Shown here: in pieces, positions 16,421 through 24,308 of the stretch
How the letters are laid out: every line of letters begins with the position of its first letter
How positions within the stretch are numbered: position 1 is the first letter of the stretch
Assembly (NCBI GenBank): GCA_002360555.1
Contig: DEQS01000105.1
Coordinates: 89,341 to 153,340, forward strand
Origin: Chloracidobacterium sp. UBA3360
GTDB taxonomy: Bacteria > Acidobacteriota > Blastocatellia > Pyrinomonadales > Pyrinomonadaceae
DNA: 64,000 nucleotides
Direction: 5' to 3'
Translations under genes and position numbers: made by a program
The notes under the pieces: model-generated
The model's database searches: none
Told to the model about the DNA's origin: nothing
What the model saw: only the letters and a program-made list of their open reading frames with translations

Positions 16421-16600
16421 GCCTTGAGACAATTGAATAAATTGAGTGCACCACCAAACTTCGCATTCTGATAACGCTCTCGTGTTAACACAATCTCTAA
16501 TGCTCAAGGCCTTTTGACAATACGTCCTTTCGAAAGAATGTTAGCGAAAGCTACTGGGAAGGACGGCTTATCTGGAAACAAAGCCGTCCTTTCGTTTTTG
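16421..16600 (+). promoter_or_regulatory. Structured leader with alternative hairpins (candidate attenuator)
   Basis: In this gene-free stretch GCCTTGAG (16421-16428) can pair with CTCAAGGC (16503-16510). Downstream, AAGGACGGCTT (16559-16569) pairs over 11 bp with AAGCCGTCCTT (16581-16591), followed by TCGTTTTT, an intrinsic terminator. The same central segment can instead pair with CGTCCTT at 16523-16529, which would open the terminator. The terminator lies about 30 bp before the 45-residue gene at 16625, as expected for transcription attenuation. What signal would switch it is unknown. Confidence 0.5.
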
Positions 16601-16624
16601 AAAGTACAGTGTGGAGGTAGACGA

Positions 16625-16762
16625 ATGAAATTGTTCAGGTTCTCGATGTATTACGTTAATTTACAGCTCGGCGTGATCTTTGGGCTTCGTCATACGTCCC
16701 ACCCACTCGGACTTAATTGGCGTTGGAGATTTTGGAAACAACGTGAACGTGCCCAGCACTAA
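16625..16762 (+). CDS. Small hypothetical protein (45 aa)
   Basis: ATG at 16625 is preceded by GGAGG with about 6 bases between, a strong ribosome site, and the 45 residues are MKLFRFSMYYVNLQLGVIF... ending WRWRFWKQRERAQH. It is aromatic and basic with one short hydrophobic stretch, and might associate with membrane. I recognise no family. It is the first gene after the candidate attenuator and is followed 42 bp later by another well-initiated small gene. A longer in-frame start at 16514 is less likely because it would cross the terminator hairpin. Confidence 0.5.
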   Translation: MKLFRFSMYYVNLQLGVIFGLRHTSHPLGLNWRWRFWKQRERAQH

Positions 16763-16804
16763 CGCCGTTACTGAGCTACGCATTACGTAAAGGATTACAA
16801 GGAG

Positions 16805-17107
16805 ATGGCAAACTCAGCAACACAATTTTTGACGAATACGTATCGGCAGCCGTTCAAGCCGGCCAAGCTAAAAGGCCGACCGGACAGAGATAAACTCGCT
16901 GCCAACGATAAGGCGGGTACCTATGATGAGTTCCTATGGGAACTCGCCCGCAAATTTACTAACTCCCGCGAAGAGGCAGTGGCCGCGGTAGAGGAAATGC
17001 AAAACGACATTCGGCAATGTGCCGAAAAAGAAATTTGTCCCGTGACGAAAAAAGAACGTCTGACCGACCAGATCGCATGGTTGCGGTTAAAAAGATTCCT
17101 ACGGTAA
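16805..17107 (+). CDS. Small protein with sigma-70 region 2-like segment
   Basis: This 100-residue protein follows AAGGAG placed 1-2 bases from the ATG. The stretch EFLWELARKFTNSREEAVAAVEEMQNDIRQ resembles the A-x-x-(L/F)-T-(G/N)-x-x-(D/E)-A-x-x-x-(V)-Q(E)-x-x pattern of region 2 of ECF sigma factors, and DQIAWLRLKRFL resembles the segment that follows. There is no region 4, so it cannot be a normal sigma factor; it could be a remnant, an anti-sigma decoy or an unrelated helical protein. This reading is tentative. It lies within the run of small genes leading to the metallothionein. Confidence 0.6.
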   Translation: MANSATQFLTNTYRQPFKPAKLKGRPDRDKLAANDKAGTYDEFLWELARKFTNSREEAVAAVEEMQNDIRQCAEKEICPVTKKERLTDQIAWLRLKRFLR

Positions 17108-17166
17108 TGCCCATTGGTTTCTATGGTGATGCATAGATCGTACTGACAAGGGGGTTACAAGGGGTG

Positions 17167-17209
17167 GGACGGATAAGTTCTCGAATTAATGTCGAAAGCC
17201 TATCCGTCC
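17167..17209 (+). other. Hairpin in the spacer of the small-gene cluster
   Basis: GGACGGATA (17167-17175) pairs perfectly with TATCCGTCC (17201-17209) around a 25-base loop. The arm resembles that of the upstream terminator (GGACGGCTT), but it is followed by A-rich rather than T-rich sequence, so it is more likely an RNA-stability or processing element than a terminator. It lies between the genes ending at 17107 and starting at 17249. Confidence 0.45.
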
Positions 17210-17248
17210 TAAAAATATTCGATCAACTAACAAGGAAAAATCTTATTT

Positions 17249-17422
17249 ATGGCAGAAGAAAATGGAACCGGCAGCAACGCAGTATGGGCGATCGCATTTG
17301 TGATCATCGTGGCGATCATCGGAGCCGTCGTTTATTACAGCGGCATCCTAAAAACCAAACCGGGTAAAACCGAAGTTGATATCAATGTAACGGCTCCTGC
17401 TGCGCCGGCACCCGCACGTTAA
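17249..17422 (+). CDS. Small single-pass membrane protein (57 aa)
   Basis: ATG at 17249 follows AAGGAAAAA. The 57 residues comprise a polar N-terminus (MAEENGTGSN), one transmembrane helix (about 11-31, AVWAIAFVIIVAIIGAVVYYS) and a short tail ending APAAPAPAR. The topology suggests a small inner-membrane protein with an Ala/Pro-rich tail. I recognise no family. It ends 30 bp before the metallothionein start, and good ribosome sites before both suggest one transcript. Confidence 0.65.
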   Translation: MAEENGTGSNAVWAIAFVIIVAIIGAVVYYSGILKTKPGKTEVDINVTAPAAPAPAR

Positions 17423-17452
17423 TTGATTTGGCCCGCTAAAGGAGAAACGATA

Positions 17453-17602
17453 ATGGCTGATAACACTACATGTGCACATAACATTTGCAACTGTCCCATA
17501 TCGGACGACGATACGTTCTGCAGCGATCATTGCCGCGAGGCAACTGAGCATGACATTGCAGAGATCGCTTGCGATTGCGGTTGTGCTGGATGCAAGGGGT
17601 AA
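17453..17602 (+). CDS. Bacterial metallothionein-like protein (49 aa)
   Basis: ATG at 17453 follows AAAGGAGA at about 8 bases. The 49 residues hold nine cysteines (7, 12, 14, 23, 27, 40, 42, 44, 47) and histidines at 9, 26 and 33. The layout CAHNICNC, FCSDHC and CDCGCAGC matches the bacterial metallothionein pattern (Cys-x-Cys pairs around a central FCSxxC turn). Such proteins chelate Zn, Cd or Cu in the cytoplasm. It ends the run of small genes behind the candidate attenuator and Crp-box-like motifs, which suggests metal- or redox-responsive control. It meets the convergent CarD-like gene 12 bp after its stop. Confidence 0.8.
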   Translation: MADNTTCAHNICNCPISDDDTFCSDHCREATEHDIAEIACDCGCAGCKG

Positions 17603-17614
17603 AGACCAGGTTGA

Positions 17615-18154
17615 TTAATGAGCGGCGGCCGTAGCGGCCATCGACGGCTGAATTTCGCGGTGTTTGAGACAGGCGGCTTCGATGGCCTGGCAGACCTCGG
17701 TCTCGGTGTGTCCGTGGCGTTTATTGTCGGCGTTAGAAACTTCGGAAACGATCAGAAATTTGGCTTTTTCGAGCATCGTCTGCTCGCGAAACGACAGTTT
17801 CTTTTCGTAGCTCAGAAAAGTAAGTTTTTTGAGGACATCGGCGGCGTCAAAGATACTGCCGGAGTGGAGCTTGTCGGCAAACTCGCGTGAACGGATCTTC
17901 CAGTCGCATGAGATGCATTCGAAATCATCGGAAAGTGTCGCCATGAACTGGCGGCATTTTGCCAAGCTGATTATCGGCCTGATGCCAACGCTCTCAGCAT
18001 TGCACGCGGGAACAAAGATCGTCGAATTATCATTGAGAACACGGAGTGTGTACCCCTCCATTGCGGTATCCGCGATGGTGCATGTTCTGGTCCCCTCGAC
18101 CAGGCAAATGCCTTGATTGGGGTACGCTACTTTTTGTCCGATGGTAAGCTGCAT
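17615..18154 (-). CDS. CarD/CdnL-family transcription factor
   Basis: The 179-residue protein starts with the CarD/TRCF RNA polymerase-interacting domain: MQLTIGQKVAYPNQGICLVEG, then GYTLRVLNDNSTIFVP (about 1-60). A helical C-terminal domain follows (about 70-150, KLTFLSYEKKLSFREQTMLEKAKFLIVSEVS), and a His/Ala-rich tail. CdnL-type proteins bind the polymerase beta subunit and stabilise open promoter complexes, often at rRNA and stress genes. An AAGGA lies 5 bases before the ATG. It is the first minus-strand gene after the small-gene cluster. Confidence 0.88.
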   Translation of the reverse strand: MQLTIGQKVAYPNQGICLVEGTRTCTIADTAMEGYTLRVLNDNSTIFVPACNAESVGIRPIISLAKCRQFMATLSDDFECISCDWKIRSREFADKLHSGSIFDAADVLKKLTFLSYEKKLSFREQTMLEKAKFLIVSEVSNADNKRHGHTETEVCQAIEAACLKHREIQPSMAATAAAH

Positions 18155-18300
18155 CTGTCCTTACTCTCCTCTTATCCAGAGAGTGGAAACACTGTGCTAA
18201 AAGTTCAAACAACGACCTTTTCGCTGAAATATCTTAGTTCAATATAATTTGAGTGTAGCACGTTAATGCAAGCGCGTGGTAGAAATTTTGCGTGGGTTGT

Positions 18301-19365
18301 TTAGGCGGGTAGCGACGGCAGAACGATCGAAAACGTCGTACCTTGGCCGAGAACCGAGTTGACCGAGACCTCGCCGCCGTGGAGTTTGGCGAGATGTTTG
18401 ACGATTGCGAGACCCAAACCGGTGCCGCCGATCTCACGCGAACGGGCCCGGTCCGTGCGGTAGAACCGCTCAAATATCCGGTCGATGTGCTCAGGCAGAA
18501 TGCCTTCGCCGGTGTCGGCAACGCGGATCGTGTCTTTGCCGTCGGCCTGCTCGAACGAAACCGAGACGGTGCCGCCCTCTCGGTTAAACTTGATAGCGTT
18601 GTCGATGAGGTTCGTTAGCATTTGCTCAAGCCGGACAATGTCGGCACTGATGACGGCGTTTTCGGGCACCTCATTTTTTAGCGTTATACCGCGGGCAGCT
18701 GCTTTTGCCGAAAGGGCGGCAACCACGTCCTGTAACGCGATAGCGAGCCGAACGGAGCGCATCTCGACCGAGACATTCCCCGATTCGATCAGCGAAAGCT
18801 CCAGAATATCTGCGATCAGGCTGTGCATCCGCTCGGCGTTGCGGCGAATGACCTCGAGAAATCTGAGGTTATTTTCTTTATCGTCAATCCCGCCGTTCTC
18901 GAGCGTTTCGACGAACGCGAGGATCGACGTCAGTGGTGTGCGCAGTTCGTGCGAGATATTAGAAAGAAATTCCTGACGGATGGATTCGAGCCGGTCGATC
19001 TGCGTCGTCTCATAAAAAAAGCCGATCGAATGCGTCACGCCGTCAAGCTCGATCGGAGCGACATGTACGTCAAACCGCCTGTTCCCAGCACGTGCTAATT
19101 CGAGCCGGACATCCGACGCTGCTTGCGTTGTCACCGCCGTTCGAAATGCTTCGTGCAGGTCGAGATCGCGGATAACTTCGCTCAAACGCATGCCTTCGAT
19201 CTCGAGCCCGTCACGTCCAAACGCCACCGCCGCCGGGACGTTGCAGTTTGCGATACGCATATTCGCATCGACCACAAGCACGCATTCACGGGCGGTATCG
19301 AGTATCTTTTGCAGGATCTGTACCGAAGTAGGCGTTTCGGCGAGTTCTGTACCTGTGGAGTTCAT
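18301..19365 (-). CDS. PhoR-like sensor histidine kinase, cytoplasmic
   Basis: The 354 residues have, in order, a PAS domain (about 15-118, ECVLVVDANMRIANCNVPAAVAFGR), a HisKA dimerisation domain with the phospho-accepting His139 in FLSNISHELRTPL, and an HATPase_c domain (about 240-350: N box NLIDNAIKFN, G1 VADTGEGI, G2 GGTGLGLAIVKHLA). No transmembrane segment is present, unlike E. coli PhoR, so it should sense something in the cytosol. Its partner regulator lies just upstream on the same strand, separated by a palindromic repeat. Confidence 0.92.
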   Translation of the reverse strand: MNSTGTELAETPTSVQILQKILDTARECVLVVDANMRIANCNVPAAVAFGRDGLEIEGMRLSEVIRDLDLHEAFRTAVTTQAASDVRLELARAGNRRFDVHVAPIELDGVTHSIGFFYETTQIDRLESIRQEFLSNISHELRTPLTSILAFVETLENGGIDDKENNLRFLEVIRRNAERMHSLIADILELSLIESGNVSVEMRSVRLAIALQDVVAALSAKAAARGITLKNEVPENAVISADIVRLEQMLTNLIDNAIKFNREGGTVSVSFEQADGKDTIRVADTGEGILPEHIDRIFERFYRTDRARSREIGGTGLGLAIVKHLAKLHGGEVSVNSVLGQGTTFSIVLPSLPA

Positions 19366-19383
19366 AACATCTAACTAAGAATT

Positions 19384-19467
19384 TTTAGCCGCAGATCAAC
19401 GCAGATGACGCAGATAAGAAAAAATCTATTTCAGATCTGTTTTTATCCGCGTTCATCTGCGGCTAAA
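19384..19467. repeat. Palindromic repeat, CCGCAGATGAACGC type
   Basis: The left arm starting TTTAGCCGCAGATCAACGCA and the reverse complement of the right arm, TTTAGCCGCAGATGAACGCG, match at 18 of 20 bases and continue imperfectly. It sits between the response regulator stop (19474) and the kinase start (19365), with the first arm 6 bp after the regulator stop. It shares GAACGCGGATAAAA with the element at 9252-9348. Words of this type form widespread intergenic repeats. A hairpin here would change the balance of kinase to regulator message. Confidence 0.8.
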
Positions 19468-19473
19468 TATTTC

Positions 19474-20160
19474 TTATTGGCATCCGGTAAAACGATAACC
19501 CACGCCGACGACGGTTTCAATACAGCTACCGCATTCGTCGAGTTTTTGCCTCAAACGGCGGATATGAACGTCGAGCGTGCGCGTGTCGCCAAAATAGCTG
19601 TAACCCCAAACGTTGTCGAGCAACTGCTGGCGCGAAGCGACGCGGCCCATGTTTTTTATCAGGTGTTCGAGCAGAGCAAATTCCTTCCGAGTGAGCTTTA
19701 CCGCAGTATCGCCGCAGGTAACCCGCATATCAGCAAAATCTACGGTCAGCCGCTCATCCGAGTACTTTGGAGAGCTCTCGGTTTCGGACCGACGCAGCAC
19801 CGCCCGTACGCGGGCAATGACCTCTTTGATCGAAAACGGCTTAACGATATAATCGTCGGCTCCCGTCTCAAGCCCCATTATCTTATCGCCCTCCGCCGCC
19901 TTTGCGGTCAGCATAATGATCGGAGTTTTTTCGGTCAGAGTTTCGCGGCGCAAGCGGCGGCACAGCTCCATCCCGCTCATGCCGGGCAGCATCAGATCAA
20001 GCAAGATCAATGACGGCACCGCTTTATCATCAAGCGCGAGCCGCAAGCCTTTTTCACCCGATTCGGCCACGACGGGCCGAAACCCTTCGCGTTTGAGGTT
20101 GTAGTGCAGACTCTCGGCGATGTCCGCGTCATCCTCGATGATCAGAATAGTTTGCTGCAT
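19474..20160 (-). CDS. OmpR/PhoB-family response regulator
   Basis: The 228-residue regulator has a receiver domain (about 1-120) with the acidic pair ED (9-11), phospho-accepting Asp55 in LILLDLMLPGMSG, Thr85 in MLTAKA and Lys107 in IVKPF. A winged-helix domain follows (about 130-225) with RVASRQQLLDNVWGYSYFGDTRTLDVHIRRLRQKL, the PhoB-type recognition region. It should be phosphorylated by the adjacent PhoR-like kinase and bind DNA upstream of target genes. A phosphate role is likely from family resemblance but not shown by neighbours. Confidence 0.93.
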   Translation of the reverse strand: MQQTILIIEDDADIAESLHYNLKREGFRPVVAESGEKGLRLALDDKAVPSLILLDLMLPGMSGMELCRRLRRETLTEKTPIIMLTAKAAEGDKIMGLETGADDYIVKPFSIKEVIARVRAVLRRSETESSPKYSDERLTVDFADMRVTCGDTAVKLTRKEFALLEHLIKNMGRVASRQQLLDNVWGYSYFGDTRTLDVHIRRLRQKLDECGSCIETVVGVGYRFTGCQ

Positions 20161-20245
20161 AGAGCGTAACCTGATTGTAAAGAATTCTTAAGCTTTCTGC
20201 GACAGTCTATGCGGTGGGCGTGAATTGGGTATTAACGGAATGTTA

Positions 20246-20737
20246 CTAAGATGTTAATTCTTTAGGGCGGTATACGTCTAGCAGCTTGCCGCAGCCGTCA
20301 TTGATTTCGCGCCACTTTTTAATGTTCATTTCGATCACTGCTAGAGCCGCGGTCGGCATTGGTTCGAGCTGACCGGTGAGGTAGTGGATAAAGCCTTCGA
20401 TCCCGGGATTGTGGCCGACAAGCAACGCAGATGCGTGAGCGTTGTCGGTCTCATAAACCACCTGGCGGAGCGCATTTGGACTGGCCTCGTATATGCTTTT
20501 TTCAAAGATGATCTCAGCGGAAAACGAACCGGCATTTTTAACAAGCTCGGCGGTTGTCTTTGCGCGTATCGCGGTGGAACTAACTATCACCGACGGCTCA
20601 AATCCCTTTTTCGCCATTAGTTCGCCCATAAAAGGAGCTGCTTTCAAACCACGTCCGTTGAGCGGACGTTCAAAATCGGTCTGAGCCGGATCGTCCCAAC
20701 TCGACTTAGCATGTCGAAGTAGATACAACGTTTTCAT
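20246..20737 (-). CDS. sixA: SixA-type phosphohistidine phosphatase
   Basis: The 163-residue protein starts MKTLYLLRHAKSSWDD with the RHG-type catalytic His of the histidine phosphatase family and the SSW that marks SixA. PLNGRGLKAAPFM and ALLVGHNPGIEGF supply the other active-site residues. In E. coli SixA dephosphorylates His-phosphorylated proteins (ArcB, NPr). ATG at 20737 is chosen over an in-frame codon 87 bp upstream because the family begins at MKxLYLxRHAK. It lies upstream of the PhoB/PhoR pair on the same strand. Confidence 0.88.
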   Translation of the reverse strand: MKTLYLLRHAKSSWDDPAQTDFERPLNGRGLKAAPFMGELMAKKGFEPSVIVSSTAIRAKTTAELVKNAGSFSAEIIFEKSIYEASPNALRQVVYETDNAHASALLVGHNPGIEGFIHYLTGQLEPMPTAALAVIEMNIKKWREINDGCGKLLDVYRPKELTS

Positions 20738-20856
20738 CAATGTTCGCGATTTTACGCCCGGCGACGCAAAACGGCAAATTTCAAAACCTTTTGTAAAACC
20801 CAGGCGTAATAAGGTCTTGAGCATTGCTCGAAAAACATCTACACTTAAAGATTATT

Positions 20857-21246
20857 GTGAGAAACGTTTTACTGACATTGGCAAAGAAAGATAACAAGCG
20901 TCGGCTTTTGGCGGCGTTGTTTTTGTTCTTTTTCCTTGCAGAGATGGGCTCTCACGTCGTCATTTGCGCAAACCACTCATCGATGGACGAGCAATCGATA
21001 TCGTCTTACGAGGGCGATCATGACGACCTTTGTAAATCGCTGGTGCTTTGCAGCGACAGCGGCCGTCGGGACAAACAGGTGCCAAAGCTCGGCCACGACG
21101 CTTCGCAGCACAATGCATTATTTGACGCATCTTCCGGGTTGCTTCCACAGATAGACATTCATAAAGATCCGCGAATACCTTTTTCGAACGGCTTCGGCGT
21201 TGCACGTCCGCCTGACCCTCACTTTCACCCTCCACAGACCTCATAA
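20857..21246 (+). CDS. Small secreted His/Asp-rich protein before the TonB receptor
   Basis: About 129 residues from GTG 20857 (a TTG at 20824 is also in frame; no clear Shine-Dalgarno decides). A hydrophobic segment LLAALFLFFFLAEMGSHVVICA acts as signal peptide or anchor. The mature part is rich in His, Asp and Ser (NHSSMDEQ, EGDHDDLCKSLVLC, GHDASQH) and ends HFHPPQTS. I recognise no family. Small His/Cys-containing secreted proteins often precede metal receptors or exporters; the ZnuD-like receptor 107 bp downstream fits that, but the link is inference. Confidence 0.55.
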   Translation: MRNVLLTLAKKDNKRRLLAALFLFFFLAEMGSHVVICANHSSMDEQSISSYEGDHDDLCKSLVLCSDSGRRDKQVPKLGHDASQHNALFDASSGLLPQIDIHKDPRIPFSNGFGVARPPDPHFHPPQTS

Positions 21247-21353
21247 CTGAACAAATACCGTACAGGCCCGCCGCCACGTTTTGGCATAAGTGTCTGTGTT
21301 TTTATTGTTTTTGAAACGCTCCGGCAGATCAGGCCGTGAGCTATATGAGGTTG

Positions 21354-23540
21354 ATGATGAATAGAATTTTTGTTTTTTTCGCTACATTATTTTTCACAAG
21401 CGTTGCTTGCTTTGGACAAAATACCGCTACCCTAACAGGAACCGTACGTCTAGCCGGTGAGGATACGGTGCTCCACGAGGCGTCCGTTCAGATCGTTGAG
21501 CTAAAACGTACGACCGCCACAGACAATAACGGAGCGTATCGCTTTACTGGCATTCCAGCCGGAACCTACACGATAACCGTTCACCAAGAGGGTTTTGCCG
21601 ATTCGTCAAAAAGGGTCACGATCATTGCCGGTGCGACCGCGACTGCTGATTTCGCGCTCACGCTCACGGGTCTAAAGGAACAGGTCACGGTTACCGCGAC
21701 CGGCTCTGAACAATCAACATTTGATTCGATCGCGACGGTCAACACCGTCGATTCGACGCAGATCATATCGCGTGCGGCAGTCGGCTTGGGTGACGTGCTC
21801 AGTAACGAAGCCGGCGTTGCAAAACGCTCGTCGGGCCCCGGTACATCGAGGCCGGTTATTCGCGGATTTGACGGCGACCGTGTGATGGTCTCGACAGATG
21901 GTGTCAGCGTCGGTTCGCTCGCGTCGCAGTCGGGCGATCATTCCGAACCGGTCGATACGCTTGCGGTCGAACGGATCGAGGTCGTCAAAGGCCCCGCGAC
22001 GCTACTCTATGGCAGCAATGCGATCGGCGGTGTCGTCAACGCGATCAGCGGCCATGACGAGGGAGCACATCCAGGGATTCGCGGCTATTTTTCGGCGCTT
22101 GGCGGCACAAATAACGCACAAGGCGGGGCAAGCGGCGGCATCGAATATGGTGTTGGAAATTGGATGCTGTGGGGCAACGGCAGCACCCAGCGGACCGGAA
22201 ATTATAAAGCCGGCGGTAATTTCGGCACCGTCCAAAACACCTTTACCAGAAACGCTGCGGGCAGCGGAGGTTTTGGGTATTTCGCGAAAAATGCGTTTTT
22301 TAGTACCAACTATAACTACTACCAAAACGAATACGGCATCCCGCTGGATTTTCGCGAGATCGACCCCGAGTTGCGCAGCATCAAGATGCACCGTAATGAC
22401 GTCAAATTCAATTTTGGCTACAAGGACCTCGACTGGGCGATCAGCGACGTCAAATTTACCGTTGCTGTCAGCCGGTACCAGCACCAGGAGATCGAAGAAG
22501 CTGTCGTCGGCACGACCTTTCGCAATAACGTATTTTCATATCGCGGGATGTTTGAGCAGAAAAAGAAAGGGAAACTCAGCGGACGGTTTGGTTTCGACGG
22601 CTATCATCGCGATTATTCGACCGTCGGTCTCGAAACAGTCGTTGACGGCCCGGTCACACAAAACGCATTTTCCGTCTTTGCTCTCGAAGAGTTGAAATTT
22701 GAACGCGTTAGCTTGCAGTTTGGCGGACGTGTCGAAAATAACCGATACGATCCTGTCAATCCGGCTTTGCCCGCCCGCTCGTTTACCGGTATTTCCGCCG
22801 CCGCCGGAGCTCGGGTTGCTTTGTGGGAAGGCGGTGCCTTTGTCGCCAATTATTCGCACGGCTTTCGTGCTCCAGCTCTCGAAGAGCTTTACAACAATGG
22901 CCCGCACGACGGGACGCTCGCTTTTGAGGTCGGCAATGCCGCCCTTCGTCCCGAGATCAGTAACGGCATCGACCTGTCGCTGAGACAGCAAAATTCGCGG
23001 TTCAAGGCCGAGGCAAATTTTTACTATTATGCGTTTCGCAATTTTGTGTTTCTCGCCCCGACAAACACGTTTGACCCGGGCAGCGGATTTGAGATCGCAA
23101 ATTATTTACAGGGTGACAGCCGATTTACGGGGACGGAATTGAGTTTCGATGTCTCAGTAAATAGGTACGTCAACGTGATCGCGGGCGTCGATTACGTCAA
23201 CGCCCAACTAAAAGACGGCCGCCCGCTGCCGCGTATCTCGCCGCTGCGAGGCCGCATCGGGCTAGACATTCACAAAGGCAATTTTAGCGTAAAGCCCGAG
23301 TTTGTAGCCGTCGGGCGCCAAGATCGAGTCTTTACCAACGAAACGCCGACCGCAGGTTACGGCACGGCAAATGTGACGGCGTCGTATATCATACCGACCA
23401 AACATACGGCGAATATCTTTTCGGTGAGTGCTTATAACCTAAATAACAAGCTGTTTTTTAACCATATCTCGTTTATCAAGGACATTTCGCCGGAGATCGG
23501 ACGCGGTGTGAGATTTAGTTATACGGTAAGATGTTTCTAA
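21354..23540 (+). CDS. TonB-dependent receptor with carboxypeptidase-regulatory domain, ZnuD-like
   Basis: The roughly 728-residue outer-membrane protein has a signal peptide (FVFFATLFFTSVACFGQ), a CarboxypepD-regulatory-like domain (about 20-105, TATLTGTVRLAGEDTVLHEASV), a plug (GPGTSRPVIRGFDGDRVMVSTDG...VERIEVVKGPATLLYGSNAIGGVVN) and a 22-strand barrel ending in an aromatic residue. The HDEGAHPG loop after the plug and the overall barrel resemble ZnuD-type zinc/cation receptors, so a metal is the likely cargo. GAGG just before ATGATG favours 21354 or 21357 as start; GTG at 21336 is possible. TonB/ExbBD are not in the window. Confidence 0.85.
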   Translation: MMNRIFVFFATLFFTSVACFGQNTATLTGTVRLAGEDTVLHEASVQIVELKRTTATDNNGAYRFTGIPAGTYTITVHQEGFADSSKRVTIIAGATATADFALTLTGLKEQVTVTATGSEQSTFDSIATVNTVDSTQIISRAAVGLGDVLSNEAGVAKRSSGPGTSRPVIRGFDGDRVMVSTDGVSVGSLASQSGDHSEPVDTLAVERIEVVKGPATLLYGSNAIGGVVNAISGHDEGAHPGIRGYFSALGGTNNAQGGASGGIEYGVGNWMLWGNGSTQRTGNYKAGGNFGTVQNTFTRNAAGSGGFGYFAKNAFFSTNYNYYQNEYGIPLDFREIDPELRSIKMHRNDVKFNFGYKDLDWAISDVKFTVAVSRYQHQEIEEAVVGTTFRNNVFSYRGMFEQKKKGKLSGRFGFDGYHRDYSTVGLETVVDGPVTQNAFSVFALEELKFERVSLQFGGRVENNRYDPVNPALPARSFTGISAAAGARVALWEGGAFVANYSHGFRAPALEELYNNGPHDGTLAFEVGNAALRPEISNGIDLSLRQQNSRFKAEANFYYYAFRNFVFLAPTNTFDPGSGFEIANYLQGDSRFTGTELSFDVSVNRYVNVIAGVDYVNAQLKDGRPLPRISPLRGRIGLDIHKGNFSVKPEFVAVGRQDRVFTNETPTAGYGTANVTASYIIPTKHTANIFSVSAYNLNNKLFFNHISFIKDISPEIGRGVRFSYTVRCF

Positions 23541-23599
23541 TGATTTAGGGCGATCTTATTGTAAAATTGCCGCATGACTTAACGAAATCGGAGGGACTC

Positions 23600-24295
23600 A
23601 TGAGATCGTCGATCACTCTAGGCATATTCTTTCTCGTCATTGCCGCACCCAGTTATCTCGCACAGAGCGGAAGCGTAACTGTGCTTGAAGCCGGGTGGAA
23701 ATACATCAGAGAAAGTGGAAAAAAAGAAATTCCTCAAACCGGCGTTCCGGCTCCGGCAATGATCACCGAGAATAAGAATTTTCAGAGAAATGCCCGGGAA
23801 AATCAGATGCAGCAACGTGGGGCTATTGACCCGAACGAACAAACCGTCGATGGACGCAGTGCCCAGCTTGAAAAACTTGCGCAGGAGGCGCGAGCGGTAA
23901 AAAGCGACGACAAGGCAAGCTATTTTTATTTTGCTAATGTGAAAAACGATAGTGGCAAAAATGTCGATATAATTTTTTGGGAATTCCGTTTTACAGAGCT
24001 TGCCAATCCAACCAACGTCGTTAGACGTCAGTTTTTGTGCGGAGCGTCCATCAAAGCGGGCGACAAGCGCGATCTGAGTGCATTTAGCATTTTGGGGCCA
24101 AGTGATGTGATATCTGCGGAGAGTCTTGCTCAAGCCACGGGAAAGACCTTTGATGAAAAGGCATTTATAAATCGCATAGAATATTCTGATGGAACTGTCC
24201 TGCAACGCCGCGACTGGAAATATGATGACTATAAGCAGTCGATAAAACGGGCGACCTCAATTCCATGGGGAAAGGAAGTTTGCCGAATGCTCTAA
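23600..24295 (+). CDS. Secreted hypothetical protein
   Basis: The 231-residue protein starts at ATG 23600 behind a strong GGAGGG. It has a signal peptide (ITLGIFFLVIAAPSYLAQ) and a mature domain without an anchor. The core ASYFYFANVKNDSGKNVDIIFWEFRFTE followed by FLCGASIKAGDKRDLSAFS looks like a single beta-sandwich carrying one Cys, with a second Cys near the end (KEVCRML). I do not recognise the family. It follows the TonB receptor by 59 bp and precedes the dienelactone hydrolase by 13 bp, so co-transcription is possible. Confidence 0.7.
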   Translation: MRSSITLGIFFLVIAAPSYLAQSGSVTVLEAGWKYIRESGKKEIPQTGVPAPAMITENKNFQRNARENQMQQRGAIDPNEQTVDGRSAQLEKLAQEARAVKSDDKASYFYFANVKNDSGKNVDIIFWEFRFTELANPTNVVRRQFLCGASIKAGDKRDLSAFSILGPSDVISAESLAQATGKTFDEKAFINRIEYSDGTVLQRRDWKYDDYKQSIKRATSIPWGKEVCRML

Positions 24296-24308
24296 TTTTA
24301 CCGAATTT

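Noticed and set aside
16514..16762. Longer version of the 45-residue small protein starting at 16514
   Set aside because: It would be translated through the 11-bp terminator stem and has no ribosome site; GGAGG before 16625 supports the short form.
17164..17367. A 67-residue plus-strand frame overlapping the single-pass membrane protein gene
   Set aside because: It has no hydrophobic or conserved pattern, is preceded by a hairpin rather than by a defined start, and overlaps the better-supported frame starting at 17249 behind AAGGAAAAA.
20161..20245. Pho box upstream of the PhoB-like regulator
   Set aside because: Direct repeats of the CTGTCAT type expected for a Pho box are not present at the right spacing, so phosphate control is not supported by the promoter.
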